Source: Rhodococcus_G sp042879035
GTDB taxonomy: Bacteria; Actinomycetota; Actinomycetes; Mycobacteriales; Mycobacteriaceae
DNA: 64,000 nucleotides
Direction: 5' to 3'
Assembly: GCF_042879035.1 (NCBI RefSeq)
Contig: NZ_JBIAOU010000010.1
Location: 62,001-126,000 of the forward strand
Numbering within the stretch: the first letter of the stretch is position 1; every line of letters begins with the position of its first letter. The notes below the pieces were generated by a model. The model did no database searches and was not told the DNA's origin. It saw only the letters and a list, made by a program, of their open reading frames with translations. Positions 1-7,814 of this stretch are shown one piece after another. A program made the position numbers and the translations under genes.

Positions 1-734
1 CACGCCTTCAGGGTGCGCATGACGGTCGTGGGCAGGCTGTGCCAGGTGACCATCATGTCCCGCTGGCTGATCGGCACGTCCTCCGGCGCCATGTGAGTCC
101 AGTGTGACGACTTCTGCAGGAGGTGACGCACCGCCGCGTGCACGAGTCGCGTCTTCACGGCGGTCACGATCATCTCGCCGTCCTCGCGGTAGGCGTCACG
201 GGAGCCGATGTCGTAGCCGAGCTTCGCGGTGCGCGAGATGCGACGCTTCATGTTCGCGCCGCCCTTCGAGTAGTACACCGCGAGAGCCTCTTTCGGGATG
301 ACGGTGCTCATCATCCCGCTGGCGAAGCCGTACAGGACACCGAGATACGTTCCCCGCTTCTCGTTGAAGCGCACGGCCGCCTCGAGCTTGCCGCGATCGG
401 CCCACCCGGGGAGCTGCCGGGCTCGGTCGAGGAAGTCCCGTAGATCCGCCGGAAGCCCGTCCGGCAGGGGCTGCCCGTTCGTCTTCCACGTCCGCAGCAA
501 CTCGTTGACCTTCGGTACGTCACCCCGGTCGAGGAGCGACGCCACCAGCGGGTCCGCCTCGGTGTCCCACACCTGTGTCGGGTCCACACCGCTTCCGGTG
601 CCCGACACGGATCCGGCCGGCGACCATCGCCACGGTTGCGCGGCGGCGGTCGCGGGTGCGGCGAGCGCAACCGCACCGAGCGCCCCCAACACGCCACCGG
701 CCTTCATCACGTCCCTCCTGCTCAGCTTCTCCAT
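1..734 (-). CDS. lcp: latex clearing protein (rubber oxygenase), partial
   Basis: Secreted b-type haem dioxygenase that cleaves cis-1,4-polyisoprene outside the cell into oligo-isoprenoids with aldehyde and ketone ends. Only about the first 244 residues lie in the window; the C-terminus runs off the left edge. Residues 1-32 are a Tat signal (SRRDVMK, then a hydrophobic stretch and ATAAA). Against LcpK30 numbering, E148 (in PKE), R164, T168 and the haem-proximal region H198/H203 all line up at the right spacing (here each +1), but the position of the distal Lys167 is Arg in RISRTAKLG. ATG at 734 follows a GAGGGGAG Shine-Dalgarno. A TetR gene lies divergently upstream, as with lcpR in Gordonia. 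The family assignment is firm; the Arg substitution is read directly from the bases. Confidence 0.9.
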   Translation of the reverse strand, partial: MEKLSRRDVMKAGGVLGALGAVALAAPATAAAQPWRWSPAGSVSGTGSGVDPTQVWDTEADPLVASLLDRGDVPKVNELLRTWKTNGQPLPDGLPADLRDFLDRARQLPGWADRGKLEAAVRFNEKRGTYLGVLYGFASGMMSTVIPKEALAVYYSKGGANMKRRISRTAKLGYDIGSRDAYREDGEMIVTAVKTRLVHAAVRHLLQKSSHWTHMAPEDVPISQRDMMVTWHSLPTTVMRTLKA

Positions 735-762
735 CTGGTCGCTCCCCTCAACGTCCGTCGGA

Positions 763-811
763 TGTAACACACCGGATGATGCAATGAAACAATGTCCGTT
801 CCCTTGTAACA
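763..811. promoter_or_regulatory. lcp/TetR intergenic region with TGTAACA repeats
   Basis: The 149-bp divergent region between lcp and the TetR gene holds two direct copies of TGTAACA (763-769 and 805-811) and a related TGAAACA (785-791), set about 20 bp apart, roughly two helix turns. They are plausible contacts for the TetR protein or part of the lcp promoter. No clear palindrome was found, so the assignment is tentative. Confidence 0.35.
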
Positions 812-883
812 TCAGAGCACACAAGTGGCGCCGGTCACAAGCAAACGGGTGCGACGGTAGAGTCGAGCACCTCAGGAGGAACC

Positions 884-1546
884 GTGGAACCTGCGCCGCC
901 CGACGCCACCCCGTCCGGTCCGTCCCTGCTCGAACGCGCGTACCTCGACGCCCTCGAGCAACCCGACGAGGACCCCACTCGCGCACGGGTGCTCGATGCC
1001 GCGTACGAGCAGTTCTGCCGGATGGGCATCCAACGCTCGTCGATGGAGGAAGTGGCCCGCCGGGCCAAGTTGTCGCGGATCACGCTGTACCGGAAGTTCG
1101 ACACCAAGGACGCGCTGGTCGATCAGGTGATCCTGCGCGAATTCCGGCGGTACTTCACGCGTTTCCTCCACGACATCTCGTACGCCGAGACCGCCGCCGA
1201 TCGGGTCGTGCTCGGCTTCGTGAGCTCGCTGCGCGCCATCCGCACCAACCCGCTGATCGGCGGGCTGCTGGATACCGAGCCGACGCTGCTCGCCGGGTCC
1301 ATCGTCGGCAGCGACGGCCGGATGCTCGCCGCCGTGCGTCAGTTCGTCACCGGCCAGCTTCGCCGGGAACAGCAGGCGGGCACCATCTCGGGCGATCTGA
1401 ACACCGAGCTGGTGGCCGAGATGATGGTGCGGGTGTCCGCGTCGTTCCTCACCATCCCCAGCCACATTGTCGACCTGGACGACGATGCCCAGTTGGCTTC
1501 GGTCGCAAGGCAGTTCCTGGTTCCGATGTTGGGGACGCCGACCTGA
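884..1546 (+). CDS. lcpR: TetR family regulator, probable repressor of lcp
   Basis: Protein of 220 aa with a TetR N-terminal helix-turn-helix at about residues 35-80 (ARVLDAAYEQF, then SMEEVARRAKLSRITLYRKF) and a divergent ligand-binding C-terminus. The GTG start at 884 is chosen because CAGGAGGA stands 5 nt upstream. It is divergent from lcp with 149 bp between. In Gordonia polyisoprenivorans a TetR protein (LcpR) in the same position represses lcp, so by position this is probably the same regulator; the sequence alone proves only the family. Confidence 0.8.
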   Translation: MEPAPPDATPSGPSLLERAYLDALEQPDEDPTRARVLDAAYEQFCRMGIQRSSMEEVARRAKLSRITLYRKFDTKDALVDQVILREFRRYFTRFLHDISYAETAADRVVLGFVSSLRAIRTNPLIGGLLDTEPTLLAGSIVGSDGRMLAAVRQFVTGQLRREQQAGTISGDLNTELVAEMMVRVSASFLTIPSHIVDLDDDAQLASVARQFLVPMLGTPT

Positions 1547-1567
1547 TCCGGTCGGTCCCGACACCCG

Positions 1568-2842
1568 TCACGAGACGCGCAGCCGCCGGAGTCCGAAGAG
1601 CGCTACGCCGACCGCGATCACCGCGAGCCCGGCGGCCACCGACGCGAACGGCAGGGCGAACGCCAGCACCAGGCAGCCGAACAGACCGACCACGGGGACG
1701 ACGCGCGCCGGCCGCCCCTCGGCGGGAGCCAGGGTCCACGCCGACGCGTTGGCGACGGCGTAGTACAGCAGCACCCCGAACGACGAGAACCCGATGGCCG
1801 CGCGGACATCGGCGAACGCCGCGACCAGCGCCACGACCGCCCCGACGGCCAGCTCGGCCCGATACGGGACCCCGAAACGGGGATGCACGGCGGCCAGCAC
1901 GCCGGGCAGGTGACGGTCCCGGGCCATCGCCAAGGTGGTCCGGGAGACGCCGAGGATCAGCGCGAGCAGGGATCCCAGCGCGGCCGCCACCGCACCGACT
2001 CGCACGACCGGCTCGAGCCAGTCCGCGCCGGCGGCCCGAACCGCGTCCGACAGCGGCGCACTCGACGATGCCAGTTCCTGCGGGCCGAGGACGACGAGGG
2101 TCGCCACCGCGACCGCCGTGTACACGACGAGCGCGACGCCGAGCGCCCAGAAGATCGCGCGTGCAATGGTGCGGGCCGGGTCCCGCACCTCCTCGCCCAG
2201 CGTCGCGATCCGCGCATATCCCGCGAAGGCGAAGAACAACAGCCCGGCCGCCTGGAGCACCCCGCCACCGGTGATGTCCGCTCCCCACTGCAGGCGCGCG
2301 ACCTCGGCGGCGTCCGACGTCAACGACACGACGACGACGGCGGCGAGGACCGCCAGGACGAACGCGACGATCGCCCGGGTCAGCCACGCCGACTTCTGCA
2401 CGCCCGTGTAGTCGACTGCCGTCAGCGCCACGACGGCCGCAACGGCGACGGCGTGCGCATGCTGTGGCCACGCGTACAGGCCGACGGTCAACGCCATGGC
2501 GGCGCAGGACGCGGTCTTGCCGACGACGAAGGCCCAACCCGCGAGGTAACCCCAGAACTCGCCGAGCCGCTCCCGCCCGTAGACGTACGACCCCCCGGAC
2601 GCCGGGTACCGTGCCGCCAACCGGGCGGACGAACCGGCGTTGCAGTAGGCCACGACCGCGGCGATCGCCAGACCGATCAGCAACCCGGATCCCGCGGCGT
2701 GCGCGGCGGGGGCGAGTACGGCGAAGATGCCGGCGCCGATCATCGCTCCCAGCCCGATCACGACGGCATCGCCGGTTCCGAGCCGCCGAGCGAGTTGCGG
2801 CTGTTCGCCTGCGTTCGGGACGGCGGGGTCGGTGCCGGGCAC
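1568..2842 (-). CDS. APC superfamily amino acid permease
   Basis: Integral membrane transporter of 424 aa in the amino acid-polyamine-organocation superfamily. The N-terminal GDAVVIGLGAMIGAGIF is the typical first-helix motif with the unwound GxGxxIGxG segment, and RYPASGGSYVYGRERLG follows as in YfnA/CAT-like permeases. Hydrophobic segments run the whole length as expected for about 12 helices. GTG at 2842 has AGGGAG 6 nt upstream. It lies 24 nt downstream of the VKOR gene in the same direction, so the two may be co-transcribed. Substrate cannot be told from the sequence. Confidence 0.85.
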   Translation of the reverse strand: MPGTDPAVPNAGEQPQLARRLGTGDAVVIGLGAMIGAGIFAVLAPAAHAAGSGLLIGLAIAAVVAYCNAGSSARLAARYPASGGSYVYGRERLGEFWGYLAGWAFVVGKTASCAAMALTVGLYAWPQHAHAVAVAAVVALTAVDYTGVQKSAWLTRAIVAFVLAVLAAVVVVSLTSDAAEVARLQWGADITGGGVLQAAGLLFFAFAGYARIATLGEEVRDPARTIARAIFWALGVALVVYTAVAVATLVVLGPQELASSSAPLSDAVRAAGADWLEPVVRVGAVAAALGSLLALILGVSRTTLAMARDRHLPGVLAAVHPRFGVPYRAELAVGAVVALVAAFADVRAAIGFSSFGVLLYYAVANASAWTLAPAEGRPARVVPVVGLFGCLVLAFALPFASVAAGLAVIAVGVALFGLRRLRVS

Positions 2843-2866
2843 GGGGAACTCCCTGTCGATCGATGG

Positions 2867-3478
2867 CTACGCGTAGAACCGGAAGTACACCAGCGCGCCG
2901 ACCGCGACGTACCACGCGATCAGTGGCACCAGGTGATTTCCCCTGGCGGCCACCACTTCTGCCCGCAGGGGACGAGAGAAGGTGCCGTGGTGCAGATTTC
3001 GGAGGGTGACGTACCAGAAGACCGGGATGGTCACGGCCCACACCACCATGCAGTAGGGGCACAGGGCCCCGATCACGTAGAGGCTCTGCGCGATCAGCCA
3101 GTGGATGAACACCACCGCGAGCGTCACACCGATCTGCAGGCCCGTCCAGTACCAGCGGGCGAAGCGCGCACCGGCGAGCAGTCCGGCACCGGTGGCCGTG
3201 ACCACCGAGAACCCCACGATGCCCAGCAGCGAGTTGGGGAACCCGAACACCGCCGCCTGCCACGTGGACATCACCGAGCCGCAGTTGAGGACCGAGTTGA
3301 TGCTGCAGGACGGCGTGTACGTCGCGTCGGCGGCGAGTTCGAACTTCTCGACTGTGAGCACGAACGCGGCGAGCAGACCGACCGCGCCGCCGACCAGCAG
3401 CAGCCACGGCAGCAGCCGGTCGAACGGCGCGCTGTCGCCGACATCGGTCACGGTGGGTGAATCGGAGGAGCTGACCAC
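2867..3478 (-). CDS. vitamin K epoxide reductase (VKOR) family protein
   Basis: Four- to five-helix membrane thiol oxidoreductase that re-oxidises a periplasmic disulfide donor using menaquinone. With the GTG start at 3478 the protein has 203 aa; C58 and C66 (CSINSVLNC) form the loop pair and C140-P-Y-C143 is the active-site CxxC next to the quinone. The conserved FGFPNS segment is at about 79-84. The start is uncertain: the open frame runs further upstream through a tandem repeat, and no good ribosome-binding site is seen. No DsbA-like partner is adjacent, although the next gene upstream encodes a secreted protein with two cysteines. Confidence 0.88.
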   Translation of the reverse strand: MVSSSDSPTVTDVGDSAPFDRLLPWLLLVGGAVGLLAAFVLTVEKFELAADATYTPSCSINSVLNCGSVMSTWQAAVFGFPNSLLGIVGFSVVTATGAGLLAGARFARWYWTGLQIGVTLAVVFIHWLIAQSLYVIGALCPYCMVVWAVTIPVFWYVTLRNLHHGTFSRPLRAEVVAARGNHLVPLIAWYVAVGALVYFRFYA

Positions 3479-3493
3479 GTCACCACAGTAGCC

Positions 3494-3557
3494 ATGCCGG
3501 CGGGGAACCATGCCGGTCCGGAACCGTGCCGGTGCGGAACCGTGCCGGTGCGGGTCA
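3494..3557. repeat. 16-bp tandem repeat, four units
   Basis: Four adjoining 16-bp units of consensus GTGCCGGTGCGGAACC lie between the VKOR gene and the upstream secreted-protein gene, with 1-4 mismatches per unit. The last unit contains the stop codon of the secreted-protein gene. No coding role is evident. Confidence 0.8.
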
Positions 3558-4097
3558 GCGCCCGGGCACCACGGAGATCGTCCCCGTGCACACGGCGCGC
3601 TGGGTGTTGACGAACCACCAGCCGGCACCGGTCTCGACGGTGACGGTGAACGAGACGGCGCCGGTCCCGGTCCAGGTGCGGTTGATCGGGATGCCCGGCT
3701 TCTGCTGCCACGCCGCCTCGTCGCTGACGCTGTGACCGGACGCGCCGGTCGTGGTGTTGGTCCAGTCGACGAGCACCCGGGACCCGTACCAGTTGAGCCC
3801 GATGCTGGGGATGAGCCCACCCGGCGGTGCAGGAAGCTCGTTGTTGCCACTGAGCAGGATCGCCGGCTCCAGCCCGGCCCCGCCCGGCGGCAGCGACTCC
3901 CCCGACGACGCGGTCACGGTCCACGTGAAACGTGGCGCCCAGAAGAGCGGGTTCGCGCTCCCGCACGTCATGGTCGTCGACGTCGGCGGCGCCGGCTGCG
4001 CGTTCGCGACGGCGGCTCCTCCCGTCAGCGTCGCCACGGCGACACCCCCGGCCGCGAATGCCGTTGCGCATGCACGACTCACCATCCGATTGCTCAT
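3555..4097 (-). CDS. small secreted protein of unknown function
   Basis: Protein of 180 aa. Residues 1-33 form a Sec signal peptide with a probable cut after ANA (QPAPP follows). The mature part has only two cysteines, C45 and one near the C-terminus (AVCTG), which could form a disulfide linking the chain ends, and is rich in W, G and T with alternating hydrophobic residues, suggesting a beta-sandwich. ATG at 4097 is preceded by AAGAGGAG. I do not recognise a named family. Neighbouring VKOR could form its disulfide; that is inference. Confidence 0.75.
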   Translation of the reverse strand: MSNRMVSRACATAFAAGGVAVATLTGGAAVANAQPAPPTSTTMTCGSANPLFWAPRFTWTVTASSGESLPPGGAGLEPAILLSGNNELPAPPGGLIPSIGLNWYGSRVLVDWTNTTTGASGHSVSDEAAWQQKPGIPINRTWTGTGAVSFTVTVETGAGWWFVNTQRAVCTGTISVVPGR

Positions 4098-4282
4098 GAT
4101 CACTCCTCTTGGTTGATACCGCGAGAACCGTGACGTCCTCCCCACTCCTGACCATCGCCCGGCGCAGCGCGTTGTGTTACCGATCACCGACGCGCCCCGG
4201 CCGCGGCGAGAGCCGGACGCCGGCTCGTCACGCCGATCGCCGTCATGCCGTCGACACCTGTGACCAGCGCGATCACCGGTCC

Positions 4283-4308
4283 GTGTAGGACCGCTCGGCG
4301 CTGGGTAT
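4283..4308 (+). promoter_or_regulatory. SigB/SigF-like promoter upstream of csbD
   Basis: GTGT (4283-4286), 16 bp, then GGGTAT (4303-4308) resembles the GTTT-N15/16-GGGTAT promoter of actinobacterial general-stress sigma factors. It lies 90 bp before the CsbD-like gene, a family that is SigB-dependent in Bacillus. The rest of the 300-bp gap 4098-4397 holds nothing else I recognise. Confidence 0.4.
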
Positions 4309-4397
4309 GCCAGTAGGCGTGGCCAGGTCGTCGCACTTGGCTCTTTCGTCCGCGAACCCGCGGCACGAAGCACGCGCTACACAGCCGAGGAGGCAGA

Positions 4398-4571
4398 ATG
4401 AGCGCCATCGACAAGGCGAAGAACAAGGCCGAAGAGGTCGCAGGCAAGGCCAAGGAGAAGGTCGGTCAGGCGACCGGGGACAAGGACACGGAAGCCGAAG
4501 GGCATGCCGACCAGTCCAAGAGCAATCTGAAGCAGGCCGGCGAGAAGGTCAAGGACGCCTTCAAGGACTGA
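4398..4571 (+). CDS. CsbD-like stress protein
   Basis: Small hydrophilic protein of 57 aa, MSAIDKAKNKAEEV... to VKDAFKD, made of Lys/Glu/Ala-rich helical repeats (NKAEEVAGKAKEKVGQATG, then QSKSNLKQAGEKVKDAF). This is the CsbD pattern; the family is a general-stress protein of unknown biochemical role. ATG at 4398 has GAGGAGGCAG upstream. It is monocistronic, between a SigB-like promoter and a strong hairpin. Confidence 0.85.
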   Translation: MSAIDKAKNKAEEVAGKAKEKVGQATGDKDTEAEGHADQSKSNLKQAGEKVKDAFKD

Positions 4572-4584
4572 CCCGCGCGGCGGT

Positions 4585-4618
4585 CGATCGGCACCGGCTC
4601 ATGCGCTGGTGCCGATCG
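4585..4618. terminator. hairpin terminator after csbD
   Basis: Perfect 11-bp stem CGATCGGCACC / GGTGCCGATCG with a 12-nt loop, 13 nt after the csbD stop. No U-tract, as is usual in high-GC actinobacteria. It can also serve the convergent methyltransferase gene. Confidence 0.7.
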
Positions 4619-4665
4619 CCTGTCCGCGGCGAGTCCGTTCGGCAGCGCCGATCGCTCCCGCTACC

Positions 4666-5331
4666 TCAGCCGGCGCGCAGCGAGTCGGCCGAGCCGCCGG
4701 CGATCTCGACCGGCTTGTGGGCGAGGACGCGGAAGACGATCCCGCCGCGGCCCGTCCGCTGCACGTCGTCGACGGTGAAGCCGGCGTCGCGCAGGTACGG
4801 GACGGGATCCCGCGTCAGGTGATCCGCGTCGAGCAGCACGGCCAGCGGTTCCACGGCCCGCATCACCACGCGCACAATGCTGTTCGTCGACGGACCGTGT
4901 TCGGCGAGGACGATGCGACCTCCCGGGACGAGCACCCGGTACGCCTCGGCGCTCGCCCGACCCGGATCGGGGATCGTGCAGTACGTGTAGGTGGAGACCA
5001 CGGTGTCGACGGAGGCGTCCGGCAGGTCCAGCGCCTGCACGTCACCCTGCCGCAACTCGATCCGGTCGGCGTCGACGACCTTGGCACGCGCGAGGTCCAG
5101 CATCTCGCTCGACAGGTCGACGCCCACGACACTGGTCACGTCGTCCCCGTACAGCGCCAGGTTCAGCCCGGAGCCGACGGCGATCTCGAGTACCCGGCCC
5201 CGAGCGTGCGAGACCGCCCACTCCCGGGCCGGGCCGAGGACCAGCTTCTCGACCCGCGTCATCTGCCGCTCGTAGTGTCGCGCGAGGCGGTCGAACACCC
5301 GCTCGACCTTGTCGTTGTCGACCTCGCCCAC
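4666..5331 (-). CDS. class I SAM-dependent methyltransferase
   Basis: Soluble methyltransferase of 221 aa, UbiE/Methyltransf_11 type. Motif I is VLEIAVGSG at 47-55, with the ribose-binding acid D72 in VVGVDLSSEM. The stretch GDVQALDLPDASVDTVVSTYTYCTIPD carries the adenine-binding acid and motif IV, and VLVPGGRIVLAEHG is motif VI. The GTG at 5331 is taken as start because GAAAGGG lies 6 nt upstream; the frame is open further but has no better site. The acceptor is unknown. It follows the SDR gene by 97 bp in the same direction. Confidence 0.82.
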   Translation of the reverse strand: MGEVDNDKVERVFDRLARHYERQMTRVEKLVLGPAREWAVSHARGRVLEIAVGSGLNLALYGDDVTSVVGVDLSSEMLDLARAKVVDADRIELRQGDVQALDLPDASVDTVVSTYTYCTIPDPGRASAEAYRVLVPGGRIVLAEHGPSTNSIVRVVMRAVEPLAVLLDADHLTRDPVPYLRDAGFTVDDVQRTGRGGIVFRVLAHKPVEIAGGSADSLRAG

Positions 5332-5428
5332 GCTCAGCCCTTTCGTCCCGCCGGGTACCGGACGACTACCACACTGCCACCATGCCGCCGCCCGCGGAGG
5401 AAGTTCTCCGCACCGACAACCCGGCCGG

Positions 5429-6226
5429 TCAGTAGTAGACGGGCCCCGGGACGCCACCGCCGGCGGCGACGGCGTCGCCGGTGATCGCGACGCCGCGCGG
5501 CGACGCGAGGAACGTCACCACGTCGGCGACCTCGGACGCGTCGAGCAGGCGTCCGATCGAGTTCGCGACGAGGCGCTCCTCGAGTTCGGCCACCGGCACC
5601 CCCTCGGCCTCCGACTGCGCGTCGAGCCGTTCGACGAGGCGCTCGGTGCGGGTCAGACCCGGGTGCACGACCGTCACGTTGATCCCGTGCGGCCCCAGTT
5701 CGTCGGCGAGGTTCTTCGTCAGCGCCGCGACACTCACGTTCCGGACGGTCTGTGCGATCGAATTCGCTTGCCGCGCACCGAGTCCGCTGATGTTCACGAT
5801 GCGTCCCCAGCCCTGGTCGATGAAGTGCGGCGCGACGGCCCGCGCGGTCCGCAGGTAGCCGAGGACCTTGATCTCCACCTCCTCGCGAACGAGATCGTCC
5901 GTGGTCGAGGCGAAGTCGTGCGGCTTGCCCGAACTCCACGGCGTCGCCGCGGAATTCACCAGGATGTCGACGCCGCCGAGCTCGTCGACCGCCGTCCGCA
6001 CGAGGGCGTTCACGGACTCCTCGTCGCCGGTGTCGGTGGGGACACCGATCACCCGTCGTCCGGTCTCCTGCGAGAGCTCCTTCGCGGCGAGGGCGAGCGC
6101 TTCCGCGCCGCGGGCCGCGAGTACCACGTCCACGCCTTCGAGCGCGAGACCACGCGCCACCGCGCGCCCGATGCCGCGGCTGCCGCCCGTCACGATCGCC
6201 CGCTTGCCACTCAATCCGAGATCCAT
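5429..6226 (-). CDS. SDR-fold protein lacking the catalytic Tyr and Lys
   Basis: Rossmann protein of 265 aa. The dinucleotide motif TGGSRGIGRAV (13-23) and Ser147 (NISGLG) are intact. The Tyr-x-x-x-Lys that should stand 12-13 residues later reads Q159-T-V-R-N163 (SIAQTVRNVSVAALTKNLADELG), and the usual NNAG is NSAA. The bases at this site were read directly. It should therefore bind NAD(P) but have no classical dehydrogenase chemistry; it might be a regulatory, structural or altered-mechanism SDR. ATG at 6226 has AGGATGGG upstream. Confidence 0.8.
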   Translation of the reverse strand: MDLGLSGKRAIVTGGSRGIGRAVARGLALEGVDVVLAARGAEALALAAKELSQETGRRVIGVPTDTGDEESVNALVRTAVDELGGVDILVNSAATPWSSGKPHDFASTTDDLVREEVEIKVLGYLRTARAVAPHFIDQGWGRIVNISGLGARQANSIAQTVRNVSVAALTKNLADELGPHGINVTVVHPGLTRTERLVERLDAQSEAEGVPVAELEERLVANSIGRLLDASEVADVVTFLASPRGVAITGDAVAAGGGVPGPVYY

Positions 6227-6425
6227 GTGCCCATCCTGCTCGTCGTCGATACCTGCTCGCCGAACGTAGAGCACCCCCGACGGAAGGTCACTTCTTCAAC
6301 TCGAGCTGAGGGCAACGCCGCCGACACCCCTACGCCTGCGCCCACTCCCACACTGTTCTCCTCGTTGTGCAACGGTCATTCCACTATGTGTTGGAACGGT
6401 CGGTTCACAACAAGGAGGAGTGACC

Positions 6426-6812
6426 ATGGTGACCGCAGGCCTGATCCTCGCCGCACTCGCGGCCGCGCTGCACGTCTACATCTTCGTGCTCGAATCGCTC
6501 AGGTGGACGGCGCCGCGCACCCGCGCGACGTTCGGGACCACCGAGGCCGAGGCGCTCGCCACCAGGGAACTCGCGTTCAACCAGGGCTTCTACAACCTCT
6601 TCCTGGCGATCGTCACGGTCGTCGGGGTGGTCGCGGCCGCGATCGACGCGACCGCGGTCGGCGCCGCACTGGTCTTCGCGGGTACCGGGTCCATGCTGGC
6701 CGCGGCCCTGGTGCTGCTGGTCTCGTCCCCCGACAAGGCCCGCGCCGCGATCACCCAGGGCACACTGCCCCTGCTCGCGGTCGCCCTGCTCGCGGTCGGA
6801 CTGGTGTTCTAG
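6426..6812 (+). CDS. DUF1304 family membrane protein
   Basis: Small integral membrane protein of 128 aa with four hydrophobic segments. The signature of DUF1304 is present: helix 1 ending HVYIFVLESLRW, then the loop TREL-AFNQGFYNLFLA. Function of the family is unknown. ATG 6426 is chosen over an in-frame GTG at 6420 because AAGGAGGAG (6412-6420) is correctly spaced from it. The 199-bp upstream gap contains two AACGGTC repeats, a possible operator. Confidence 0.85.
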   Translation: MVTAGLILAALAAALHVYIFVLESLRWTAPRTRATFGTTEAEALATRELAFNQGFYNLFLAIVTVVGVVAAAIDATAVGAALVFAGTGSMLAAALVLLVSSPDKARAAITQGTLPLLAVALLAVGLVF

Positions 6813-6881
6813 AGGGCGTCGCGGGTCAACGGCTCGGCACGGTCGAGCGGCAGCCGGGCCGGCCGGCGGCGGTGGGGCGGT

Positions 6882-7319
6882 TCAGGCGGCGAAGGTGACG
6901 TGCGCCTGCGTCTTCCCGAGTACCGTCCGACCGCCGTGGGTGACGGTGACGTCGAGCCGGGCCGTGCGGGACGCGGCGTCGAGCCGGGCCACCTTCACCG
7001 ACACCGACAGGTCGGCGCCGTCGATCGCGTCGACGACCACCGGACGCGTGAACCGGGTCTCGTACGAGGTCACCGCGGTGGGGTCGCCGATCCAGTCGAC
7101 CACGACCTGCAGTGCCAGACCCGCGGTGAGCATGCCGTGCGCGAGGACGCCGGGCAGGCCGACCGCGGCCGCGACGGCGTCGTTGTAGTGGATCGGGTTC
7201 GTGTCGCCGGAGGCACCGGCGTAGCGGACCAGGTCCTCACGCGTGACGGTCAGATCGGCCTTGGCGACGACCTCGCCGAGTTCGAGTCCGGCGAAGGTCG
7301 GGGCTGCTGCGGCGCTCAC
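6882..7319 (-). CDS. MaoC/HadB-like (R)-3-hydroxyacyl dehydratase subunit
   Basis: Hot-dog fold hydratase subunit of 145 aa. The catalytic hydratase-2 motif is D39-TNPI-H44 in ASGDTNPIHYND. It should dehydrate (3R)-hydroxyacyl-ACP or -CoA together with the partner encoded just upstream, whose gene overlaps it by 4 bp (7316-7319). The pair resembles HadA-HadB of mycobacterial FAS-II, but there is no HadC and none of the usual rpmG-secE-nusG neighbours, so it may be a paralogue acting in lipid degradation. Confidence 0.85.
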   Translation of the reverse strand: MSAAAAPTFAGLELGEVVAKADLTVTREDLVRYAGASGDTNPIHYNDAVAAAVGLPGVLAHGMLTAGLALQVVVDWIGDPTAVTSYETRFTRPVVVDAIDGADLSVSVKVARLDAASRTARLDVTVTHGGRTVLGKTQAHVTFAA

Positions 7320-7753
7320 GCGTCTTCTCCTCGGACGAGCAGGGTGGAGGTGATGGTGGCGACCGGACCCGCCTCGTCGCGGATGTCGAAGACCGCCGTC
7401 AGGATCGCGTTGCCCGCCCGTTCGGTGACGTCCGTGATGGTCAACGTGGTGGCCAGGTCGTCGCCGGCGACGATCGGCCGGTGGTGCTCGATCTTCTCCG
7501 ATCCGTGCACCACGCGGCTCGGCTCGAGCCCGAAGTCGACCAGCTGGAGGATCGCCTGTCCCTGCATCACCGACGTGAACGTGGTCGGTGCGACGACATC
7601 GGCGAATCCGGCGGCCCGCGCGGCGTCGACGTCGACGTGCAGCGGGTTGCCGGACCGGAGGGCCCGCGCGAAATCACGGACCTTCTCTCGTCCGACGAGG
7701 TAGTTCTTCGGCGGGAACGTCTTCCCGGCGAGGGCGGGGATGAGCACTGGCAT
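7316..7753 (-). CDS. HadA-like dehydratase partner (MaoC N-terminal, FAS1-like)
   Basis: Protein of 145 aa with the FAS1_DH/UPF0336 pattern: an N-terminal YLVGREKVRDFARAL and the GNPLHVD loop, then the central hot-dog helix VAPTTFTSVMQGQAILQLV. The family's D-x4-H active residues are absent, as expected for the substrate-binding subunit of a HadAB heterodimer. The ATG at 7753 is chosen because a TATGAT -10 box ends 6 nt upstream, giving a leaderless message; a GTG at 7756 is the alternative. Overlaps the HadB-like gene by 4 bp. Confidence 0.83.
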   Translation of the reverse strand: MPVLIPALAGKTFPPKNYLVGREKVRDFARALRSGNPLHVDVDAARAAGFADVVAPTTFTSVMQGQAILQLVDFGLEPSRVVHGSEKIEHHRPIVAGDDLATTLTITDVTERAGNAILTAVFDIRDEAGPVATITSTLLVRGEDA

Positions 7754-7765
7754 CACAAGATCATA
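7754..7765 (-). promoter_or_regulatory. -10 box for a leaderless hadA-like mRNA
   Basis: On the minus strand TATGAT (7765-7760) is followed by CTTGTG and the ATG at 7753, so transcription should begin at or beside the start codon. No Shine-Dalgarno is present. Confidence 0.5.
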
Positions 7766-7814
7766 ACGATCGACGCCATTTCCGGTCGGGCAGGACCGCC
7801 CCCGGCGACCGCGG

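Noticed and set aside
298..2274. Long plus-strand open frame of 658 codons
   Set aside because: Arg/Pro/Ser-rich translation with no family pattern, antisense to lcp and the permease and overlapping the TetR gene; a high-GC shadow.
1449..3407. Long minus-strand open frame of 652 codons
   Set aside because: Out of frame with the clear permease and VKOR genes; very Arg/Gly-rich with no motifs.
6882..7753. The essential FAS-II hadABC locus
   Set aside because: No hadC and none of the usual rpmG, tRNA-Trp, secE or nusG neighbours; more likely a paralogous pair.
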